In this document: positions 58,575-64,000 of the stretch, one piece after another
Layout: each line of letters starts with the position of its first letter
Numbering within the stretch: position 1 is the first letter of the stretch
Source: Dyadobacter fermentans
GTDB taxonomy: Bacteria > Bacteroidota > Bacteroidia > Cytophagales > Spirosomataceae
Direction of reading: 5' to 3'
DNA length: 64,000 nucleotides
NCBI RefSeq assembly: GCF_019924045.1
Contig: NZ_JAHXBN010000018.1
Span: forward strand, 372,001-436,000
The notes under the pieces: generated by a model
What the model saw: only the letters and a program-made list of their open reading frames with translations
Database searches by the model: none
What the model was told of the DNA's origin: nothing
Program-made: the position numbers and the translations under genes

Positions 58575-58923
58575 CCAGCTTCCGGTGCTTTCCGCCCCAT
58601 TCGCTGAGCTGCTGGAAAATCGGACCGAATGCCGCTGCCATTTCGGTGAGCTCATACTCCACGCGAGGAGGCACCTCCGCATAAACCGTCCGCTTGACCA
58701 ACCCGTCCTGTTCGAGCGCACGCAATTGCAGCGTTAGCATTCGCTCGGTGATATAGGGAAATTCCTTTTTCAGTTCTCCAAACCGCATCTTCCCCTTTTC
58801 CAGTTTACTGATAATCAAAATCTTCCACCTACCTCCGATCTTGTTGACGGCATAGGTAAGGTCGCATTCCACAATGTATTTCTCATTGCTGGTATAGGTC
58901 GAATTCTGTTTTCTGGCACCCAT
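58567..58923 (-). CDS. HxlR-family transcriptional regulator
   Basis: A 118-residue winged-helix protein of the HxlR/MarR-like type: CDLTYAVNKIGGRWKILII, FGELKKEFPYITERMLTLQL, and the wing RTVYAEVPPRVEYELTE are family hallmarks. HxlR proteins often sense electrophiles, quinones or aldehydes and repress the divergent oxidoreductase. Here the divergent gene 104 bases away is an SDR, which fits. Its stop overlaps the response-regulator gene. Confidence 0.93.
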   Translation of the reverse strand: MGARKQNSTYTSNEKYIVECDLTYAVNKIGGRWKILIISKLEKGKMRFGELKKEFPYITERMLTLQLRALEQDGLVKRTVYAEVPPRVEYELTEMAAAFGPIFQQLSEWGGKHRKLVN

Positions 58924-58980
58924 TACTTACACTTTTGTTAGTACCCCACAATTGGTTGTATAGCATCCAAATTTAGATGC
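58924..58980. promoter_or_regulatory. HxlR/SDR divergent control region
   Basis: Two dyads lie between the divergent starts: an imperfect ACTTAC-N7-TTAGTA (about 58925-58943), similar to HxlR operators, and the near-perfect palindrome GCATCCAAATTTAGATGC (58963-58980; one unpaired position per arm). Either could be the HxlR site. Confidence 0.4.
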
Positions 58981-59027
58981 TTCCGGCTAGGTTTGCAACC
59001 AGTTTTTAACGCATTCGAAATACAGTC

Positions 59028-59780
59028 ATGGATTTGCATTTAAAAGGAAAAACGGCTCTGGTAACAGGGGCCAGCCAGGGAATCGGCCGGGCCATTGTAA
59101 GGGAACTGGCCAGAGAAGGTGTGAGCGTATTTGCCACCGCACGGAATGAAGAGCTCCTGAACAACCTCAGGGAGGAAGTAGCCGCAGAGACGGGCATTGT
59201 ACCGGTTGTCTTTATGCAGGATTTTACAGCTTCGGATGGTCCGCAGCGCATTGCGCAAGCTGCTTTGGCCGCATTGGGAGAAGTGGATATCCTCATCAAC
59301 AACGCCGGACAAAGCCGTCCGGTAGGTTTCACCGGCCCCGAACAGCCGTGGTATGATTCGATGGCACTGGATTTCGACCGGCCCCGCCAGCTCACACAGG
59401 AGCTGCTTCCCCATATGATCGGGCGGCGGCAAGGTGCTATTCTGAACCTGACGAGCACCTATGAGCTACGAAGTATCAATGTATCGGCCGTAGCCAAGGC
59501 CAGTATGGCGGTATGGTCGAAGCAACTGGCGGCACAGGTGGGGCAGTACAATATCCGGGTCAATACACTGCAACCCGGGCTGATAGACACCGCCAACATC
59601 CGCCCCTATTTTTCCGACGACGAGCGTAAAACATTTGCTGAAACGAAAATCCCGCTGGGTGATTTCGGCCGTCCGCAGGATATGGCCGATATGGCGGTAT
59701 TTCTCGTTTCTTCACGTGCGCGTTATGTCACCGGCGCGGCGGTAGTCGTCGACGGTGGCATGCGGCATTATCCGTTTTGA
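59028..59780 (+). CDS. SDR-family oxidoreductase
   Basis: A 250-residue classical short-chain dehydrogenase: TGASQGIGR (cofactor loop), an Arg in ATARNEE pointing to NADP(H), NNAGQS, catalytic Ser in LNLTSTYE, and GAAVVVDGGM at the end. In place of the normal YxxxK the sequence reads VSAVAKASM, so the usual Tyr is replaced by Val while the Lys stays; that would impair the standard mechanism and is worth noting. Divergent from the HxlR gene, which probably controls it. Confidence 0.88.
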   Translation: MDLHLKGKTALVTGASQGIGRAIVRELAREGVSVFATARNEELLNNLREEVAAETGIVPVVFMQDFTASDGPQRIAQAALAALGEVDILINNAGQSRPVGFTGPEQPWYDSMALDFDRPRQLTQELLPHMIGRRQGAILNLTSTYELRSINVSAVAKASMAVWSKQLAAQVGQYNIRVNTLQPGLIDTANIRPYFSDDERKTFAETKIPLGDFGRPQDMADMAVFLVSSRARYVTGAAVVVDGGMRHYPF

Positions 59781-59843
59781 ATCAGCCGTCGAAACGGAAC
59801 GAGAAGCAGCCGGAAAGTGATTTTCGGGAAGTAATGTTTTGAA

Positions 59844-59874
59844 AAAAGGCGCCAGCATAAAGCTGGCGCCTTTT
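59844..59874. terminator. Bidirectional terminator
   Basis: AAAAGGCGCCAGC (59844-59856) pairs with GCTGGCGCCTTTT (59862-59874), a perfect 13-bp stem with a 5-base loop, between the SDR gene and the convergent SRPBCC gene. Confidence 0.92.
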
Positions 59875-59913
59875 CTATGGCAAGCAAATTAAGCTGTTGA
59901 CTCATGCTAATTT

Positions 59914-60402
59914 TCACTCCGCAGCAACAATCGTCTTCTCGTTCTCGGTCTGAGGTTTGCCGGTGGCATTGGGCTTGCCGGTGCCGGTGGTGATGAGGTT
60001 ATAAAGGCTGTCTTTGATGTAAAAGCTCCATGCGTCGCGGCAGATGTTGAAGCATTCGAACTCCGGGACGAGTCCCTGGTGGGTCATACGCAGCTGCGTC
60101 TGGTTGCCTGCGCGGGTAATCTCGAAAACCACCTGCGTGCCAGTCCATTCCTTTTCATCTTCGGTGAATTTGAAATAGTTGTCCAAAATTTGCCATACTA
60201 CCTTTTGGGCGGGAATGACTTCTATCAGGCGGGCATGGCAGCGGTGCACATCTTCATAATGGTATCGGAATTCATCGTTCAGGGCTGCTGTATTTCCTTC
60301 AATTTCTTCGGACCACCAACCGCGAACATTGGTCACTGCTTCGAAAACCGCTTCCGGTGTCTGATCCACGACGATCGTCGCGCTGAAATCTTGTGCTGAC
60401 AT
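59914..60402 (-). CDS. SRPBCC/AHSA1-like protein
   Basis: A 162-residue protein of the SRPBCC (START-like) fold: DQTPEAVFEAVTNVRGWWSE at the start, VWQILDNYFKF and TQVVFEITRAGNQTQLRMTH in the middle, and DAWSFYIKDSLYNLITTG closing helix, typical of AHSA1 domain proteins. These bind hydrophobic ligands or act as co-chaperone-like proteins. Cytoplasmic; its role is unknown. The short C-terminal tail (about 145-162) is hydrophilic. Confidence 0.85.
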   Translation of the reverse strand: MSAQDFSATIVVDQTPEAVFEAVTNVRGWWSEEIEGNTAALNDEFRYHYEDVHRCHARLIEVIPAQKVVWQILDNYFKFTEDEKEWTGTQVVFEITRAGNQTQLRMTHQGLVPEFECFNICRDAWSFYIKDSLYNLITTGTGKPNATGKPQTENEKTIVAAE

Positions 60403-60520
60403 AATCTGATGTTTTTAAGTGTTGATTGCTGATTTTCACTGAACCACACAAATTTATAGCCCCTATTTTCATTCAAGACGGTGTAAAACGGACATTATCA
60501 CGGGGGAATCCGGACAGAAA

Positions 60521-61138
60521 TCAGTGCTTTGCCACCGTTCTGATACAGCGGACAGAGGCACCCTCGCGCTTTTCCATACCGTCCTGGCAATGCAATGCTT
60601 TACCTCCGGCGCCGAAATTGAAATTCCAGGCCGTCAGCGCATCGATTTCCGTGCTTGTCCAGTAGAATCCATGCGCATTCAGCCGGGCATATTTTCCTCC
60701 CGCCAGTTCACGATTCCCTCCCAGCGTAGCATTGAAACCCGATTCACCCCCGGTTTGCAGCGCTTTGTAGGCCGTTTTGCCCCCATCTTTTGACTTATTG
60801 CTGGCCCCACCGTAATGATCGGACAAAACTTCCCAATCCGTGCGCGAGGGCAAGCGCCATCCATTGCCTAGCATCCCGCAGGCCTCCGCCGCCGAGGCAT
60901 AAGTATACAAACGTCCATAGATTTTACAATTGGCGGGGTCGTCCGCAGAGCACCAGGAGCTATCCACCCGAACATTCAAATCCTGCGTCATCCACTCGTT
61001 GCCGTCGGGCATAAGCTTTACAGAATACGTATTTCCGTCGGCATCGGATATTGTTCCGCGCGTCTGGCTTTTCGCAGCGTTGCTCATCCATTGAATGCAA
61101 ATGTTCAGAAGGATCAGGGTCAAAAGTTTGTTTGGCAT
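60521..61138 (-). CDS. FISUMP-domain secreted protein
   Basis: A 205-residue exported protein of the Fibrobacter-succinogenes major paralogous domain type. Family marks are DADGNTYSVKLMPDGNEWMTQDLNV, GRLYTYASAAEACGMLGNGWRLPSRTDWEVL-type core, GFYWTSTEID and the closing EGASVRCIRTV. The fold is C-type-lectin-related (formylglycine-generating-enzyme-like). Surface binding roles are assumed for the family but not shown. Signal peptide at the N-terminus. Single gene. Confidence 0.9.
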   Translation of the reverse strand: MPNKLLTLILLNICIQWMSNAAKSQTRGTISDADGNTYSVKLMPDGNEWMTQDLNVRVDSSWCSADDPANCKIYGRLYTYASAAEACGMLGNGWRLPSRTDWEVLSDHYGGASNKSKDGGKTAYKALQTGGESGFNATLGGNRELAGGKYARLNAHGFYWTSTEIDALTAWNFNFGAGGKALHCQDGMEKREGASVRCIRTVAKH

Positions 61139-61287
61139 GACGCAGTACGTTTTAGAGTCTTCCTAAATTTAACGAATATCAGGAGCAAACCCTTCCGTAA
61201 GGTCCAGTTTACCGCCGGTACGAATATTGTAGCTAAGATTAGATAATATATTAATTTACAACATATTATCATCATAACCTCAAAACT

Positions 61288-61437
61288 ATGGCTGGCGCAC
61301 TGATCATTTCCCTGTTCATTCTGACCTGGTACTGCGTGAAAGCATGGCGGGAAAACCCGCAACGCCCGAATTGGAACAAGGCGCTCGTTACCGCTATCTT
61401 TTGGCCGTTATCATTACTTGTTAAGCGCTATCGCTAA
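61288..61437 (+). CDS. 49-residue membrane peptide
   Basis: An ATG at 61288 opens a 49-codon frame: MAGALIISLFILTWYCVKAW, then RENPQRPNWNKALVTAIFWP and LSLLVKRYR. It has one sure N-terminal membrane helix, a short polar loop, a second hydrophobic stretch and a cationic tail, so perhaps two helices with both ends in the cytoplasm. Codon use matches nearby genes. It ends 7 bases from the stop of the convergent GNAT gene. Resembles small conserved membrane proteins; no family recognised. Confidence 0.55.
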   Translation: MAGALIISLFILTWYCVKAWRENPQRPNWNKALVTAIFWPLSLLVKRYR

Positions 61438-61444
61438 GCATCCT

Positions 61445-61918
61445 TCAAAGTACCTTTTCCATGTAGATGGCATCGGCGTGCGGGTTGGCGTAATAGGCCG
61501 GTATGACCTCAAATCCAAACGACTCGTACAATCTGCGAGCACCCGTCATGCCCGCGAGCGTATCGAGCCGGAGCTTTTCATACCCCAAATCCTTCGCGAT
61601 CGCAACGGACCGTTCCAGCAACGATTTTCCCAACTTATGCCCGCGAAAATCGGGTTGGACATACATCCGTTTCAACTCGGCGATCCCGGCACCTTTGCTT
61701 CGCACACCCGCGCAACCCACCGCACGCTCACCTGCATACGCGAGCACCAGCCCGCCCGAGGGTAGCCCATATTGCTCCCGTACCGTATCGAGCTCTTCCT
61801 CGAACCGCTGGAAAGCGAGGTCAATCGGCAATGACGCGGCGTATTCACGGAACAACTTCTTCCCATCTTCGAAATGTGCGTCGCTCCCGGCGATAATCAA
61901 TTTAATCGGTTCATTCAT
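61445..61918 (-). CDS. GNAT-family N-acetyltransferase
   Basis: A 157-residue acetyltransferase with the acetyl-CoA motif A VQPDFRGHKLGKSLLERSVAIA (R-x-x-x-x-G), preceded by ELKRMYV and followed by LRLDTLAGMTGARRLYESFGF. Close to the PhnO/PaiA-like group acting on small amines, but the substrate is unknown. The ATG at 61918 gives a normal start (MNEPIKLIIAGS). Cytoplasmic, single gene. Confidence 0.92.
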   Translation of the reverse strand: MNEPIKLIIAGSDAHFEDGKKLFREYAASLPIDLAFQRFEEELDTVREQYGLPSGGLVLAYAGERAVGCAGVRSKGAGIAELKRMYVQPDFRGHKLGKSLLERSVAIAKDLGYEKLRLDTLAGMTGARRLYESFGFEVIPAYYANPHADAIYMEKVL

Positions 61919-62008
61919 AACAAAAATGTGACTGCATTTCCGGCAAAGCTCACAAAATATGATCAATATGAACAGATACAGATCCGGGATTATTATTGGG
62001 AACAGCCC

Positions 62009-62842
62009 CTACCCGATCCTCGGCAGCCACATGCCCGCTATCGCCCCAAAAATGCCGACGGCCATCAACGCGGTCACAATCAATATCAGCAGCGCAATGG
62101 CCGTTATCGCTCCATGTTTCTTCGTTTTTTGGGCGTAAAAATACAATTCGAGCATTCCAAGCGACACCGGCAAAGCATAAACGAATACTGCAAGCGCGGT
62201 GAGAAAAGGCCCGCTGAATGTCCGCGTATCAAAGCCTGCCGGGCCACCGTTCAGCACCAGCCAGCACATCAGCCCGATCCTGAAAAACCATACGCCACTT
62301 ACCACCATAAATAGTCGCAATCCCCATTTACGGTGCTGATCAAACCGCCTCGTGCGTGCGCAACGCCATGCGAGCCAGGCAAAAAGAACAATGTAGACCG
62401 TCTGAATGCTGATGCTCACATGCTGCACAAGATCGCCGACCGCACCGCGCGTCCATACCATCGCCAAACCGCCGGTGGCGACGATGATGGCCGTGGTAAC
62501 GTAAAGGCGCCCCAGCCAGCGGTGAAACAACGGCGCCCTTCGTCGGACGAATGGCAGCAACTGCAACGGCCCGCCGAATACCAACACCGCCGCCAGCAAA
62601 ACATGCACGCCCACAACGAGGTTACCCGCCCAATCGTCTTTTACATAGCCATGAGGCAACACTTCATTCCATTTTGCCAGGTCGCCGGAGGCCGTGCTTT
62701 TGCCATAGAAAGCGATAATGTAGCCTCCGAACGCCCATTGGCCAATGGTGGTGACCACAAACCAAGTTGTGACGGCCATACTCAGCAGTTTTTGAGCACG
62801 ATAATGAACATGAATGGAAGGAATAGAAACTGGTTCGGTCAT
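62009..62842 (-). CDS. DUF2306 membrane protein
   Basis: A 277-residue membrane protein with seven or so helices. HVLLAAVLVFGGPLQLLPFVRRRAPLFHRWLGRLYV and RRFDQHRKWGLRLFMV hold the conserved His/Arg residues of DUF2306, a family with possible haem- or redox-linked roles judged by its spaced histidines. Function not established. It is directly downstream of, and co-directional with, the Crp-like gene (85 bases), which may regulate it. Confidence 0.82.
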   Translation of the reverse strand: MTEPVSIPSIHVHYRAQKLLSMAVTTWFVVTTIGQWAFGGYIIAFYGKSTASGDLAKWNEVLPHGYVKDDWAGNLVVGVHVLLAAVLVFGGPLQLLPFVRRRAPLFHRWLGRLYVTTAIIVATGGLAMVWTRGAVGDLVQHVSISIQTVYIVLFAWLAWRCARTRRFDQHRKWGLRLFMVVSGVWFFRIGLMCWLVLNGGPAGFDTRTFSGPFLTALAVFVYALPVSLGMLELYFYAQKTKKHGAITAIALLILIVTALMAVGIFGAIAGMWLPRIG

Positions 62843-62927
62843 GATGTCGGAGCTTTAAGTTTTGGCTAAACTTAAAGCCGGTCATGCCCTGCGGCGTTAG
62901 ACAAATGTCCAATGCGGATAAACGGTT

Positions 62928-63530
62928 CTATTTTGGTGTGGAAGTATCGGTCGATCCGTCGTTCCGCAACCGGCTGAGGTGCCGCTGGGTAATGCCCAGG
63001 TAGGAAGCGATGTATTTGAGGGGCACATGCCGGATAACATTAGGATTCGCTTTGACGAACTTCGCATAACGCGCCTCTGCCGTCAGATTAGCCATGTCGT
63101 TGATCCGGTCCTTATCTTTCTGCAAATGTTCCTGCAAAATGCGGATCGTATAGTCCTTCTGCGTAAAGCTGCGCGCCGCCGTCACATCGACATCATCCCG
63201 GCTGATCCGCAACAGTTCACAATCTGTAACGCAATGCAGGTTCTCTTCCGAAACCGTCCGGTTCATGAAATGGAAGTAGGATGTAAAAAACCGCGGGCTG
63301 TCGTTCAAGTCAGTGGTAATCTCATTACCATCTGCATCCCAATGAAAATTCCGCATAAACCCGGACACGATAAAATTATGATAACCAGGCACTTCACCCG
63401 CTTTCTCTATCACAGTATCCTTCGGTACCCACACCGGATGAAACGACTTGCGTATCGACTGCTGGTCAGCCTCGGGCAATGCAATCATGCGGGAAATGTA
63501 TTCGAAAAGCGTTGTGTAGTAATGTTGCAT
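62928..63530 (-). CDS. Crp/Fnr-family transcriptional regulator
   Basis: A 200-residue protein with an N-terminal cyclic-nucleotide-type beta-roll (about 20-115) and a C-terminal winged helix with recognition helix VPLKYIASYLGITQRHLSRLR. It is of the same Bacteroidota subgroup as the regulator at 18036-18635, with a longer conserved end. Ligand unknown. Upstream lies the RhuM-like gene, 22 bases away; downstream DUF2306. Confidence 0.92.
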   Translation of the reverse strand: MQHYYTTLFEYISRMIALPEADQQSIRKSFHPVWVPKDTVIEKAGEVPGYHNFIVSGFMRNFHWDADGNEITTDLNDSPRFFTSYFHFMNRTVSEENLHCVTDCELLRISRDDVDVTAARSFTQKDYTIRILQEHLQKDKDRINDMANLTAEARYAKFVKANPNVIRHVPLKYIASYLGITQRHLSRLRNDGSTDTSTPK

Positions 63531-63552
63531 GGCTTTTTGAGTTTCGGAAACG

Positions 63553-64000
63553 CTACGTCAACTTCCACTTTTTCAGCTCCCTATCAAAGTCGCTTTCAAA
63601 ATTTTTGTCCTGCTCCACGCGAAATTTTTCGAATTGCTCTTCCGCAAGGCGCATAGCCACTTCGTGACTGACTTTACCCGCGTCTTTCAGTATCTCGTAC
63701 TCATTAAACTGCAAAAACGCGTCTAATTTACCTGCCCAGTCAACCATTTTCATCGGAATCTGTCTGGCGGCTTGATTCTCGGCATAATCCAGGTACATCG
63801 AAACGATACGTTCCAATTCCTTTATCTCCTTTTCAATAAGATAGTTCTTGGCTATTCCAATATCCACTCTCTGTATCTTACCATGAGGAGCATTTTTGAA
63901 AGTTTGCAAACCCATATTGGGCTTTTCTGCATTTGCCCGTTCGGCAATAATAGCCGCCGCTGTTTTTCCGGAGATGGCGTAATGCAGCTTATTCTGAACG
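63553..64000 (-). CDS. RhuM-family protein, 5' end beyond the window
   Basis: The frame is open to the right edge; 148 codons are visible. The sequence YAISGKTAAAIIAERANAEK, PNMGLQTFKNAPHGKI, then IGIAKNYLIEKEIKELERIV and the DYAENQAARQIPMKMVDWAGKLD segment match the conserved C-terminal half of the RhuM (virulence RhuM family) proteins, often found in mobile islands and next to restriction systems. Function unknown, a role in genomic-island or defence contexts is suspected for relatives. The first Met inside the window (63915) is internal. Confidence 0.85.
   Translation of the reverse strand, partial: VQNKLHYAISGKTAAAIIAERANAEKPNMGLQTFKNAPHGKIQRVDIGIAKNYLIEKEIKELERIVSMYLDYAENQAARQIPMKMVDWAGKLDAFLQFNEYEILKDAGKVSHEVAMRLAEEQFEKFRVEQDKNFESDFDRELKKWKLT

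Overview
The window reads as chromosomal DNA of a Bacteroidota organism, most likely a Cytophagales member close to Dyadobacter/Spirosomaceae. This rests on two SusC/SusD outer-membrane pairs, a secreted protease with a type IX secretion tail, MacB-like stand-alone permeases, a propeller-type sensor kinase, Bacteroidota-type promoter elements and weak Shine-Dalgarno signals. The genus call is an inference. Most genes look moderately GC-rich; one block (about 11.85-14.05 kb) is clearly AT-rich and looks acquired.

Layout. 0-3.3 kb: end of a SWIM zinc-finger gene and an ABC-type permease. 3.5-7.0 kb: a three-gene operon holding an NTF2-like protein and what looks like VioB (the violacein/indolocarbazole dimer-forming enzyme) split into an N-half protein and a separate ferritin-like protein. 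7-11.6 kb: small metabolic and envelope genes, a glycosyltransferase 92, an Lrp regulator divergent from an EamA exporter that carries a one-base frameshift. 11.7-14.3 kb: an AT-rich insertion carrying a GHKL-ATPase fused to a PD-(D/E)xK-type nuclease, a good candidate for a single-gene defence system, apparently interrupting an older minus-strand gene. 14.3-19.6 kb: rhodanese, a secreted protein, a sterol-desaturase-like hydroxylase, two SDR oxidoreductases, a Crp-like regulator, and an intergenic inverted array of 10-bp repeats. 19.7-22.1 kb: katG with a recognisable promoter and dyad.

22.1-31.2 kb holds the most coherent cluster: seven minus-strand genes, mostly overlapping by 1-20 bases, for HMG-CoA reductase, a UbiA prenyltransferase, a PEP-synthase/rifampicin-phosphotransferase-like dikinase, a DUF3419/BtaA-like aminocarboxypropyl transferase, a phytol/dolichol-kinase-like membrane protein, a GNAT-like protein and an AMP-dependent ligase. 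Together they suggest an undescribed isoprenoid-lipid pathway: make the isoprenoid precursor, prenylate an acceptor, phosphorylate it, add a SAM-derived headgroup and/or an acyl or aminoacyl group. No product can be read from sequence alone.

31.2-40.6 kb: a beta-lactamase-fold hydrolase, a 1771-residue subtilisin-like T9SS cargo protein, an erythromycin-esterase-like protein and a histone-deacetylase-like amidohydrolase. 40.8-51.4 kb: two divergent SusC/SusD pairs. 51.5-59.8 kb: a Tat-exported alpha/beta hydrolase, a GH28 pectinase-like enzyme, a broken AraC regulator, a propeller histidine kinase with its NarL-type response regulator, and a divergent HxlR/SDR pair. 59.9-64 kb: SRPBCC, FISUMP, GNAT, DUF2306 and Crp-like genes, a 49-residue membrane peptide, and the 3' part of a RhuM-family gene running off the window. 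No rRNA, tRNA, CRISPR array or transposase was recognised.
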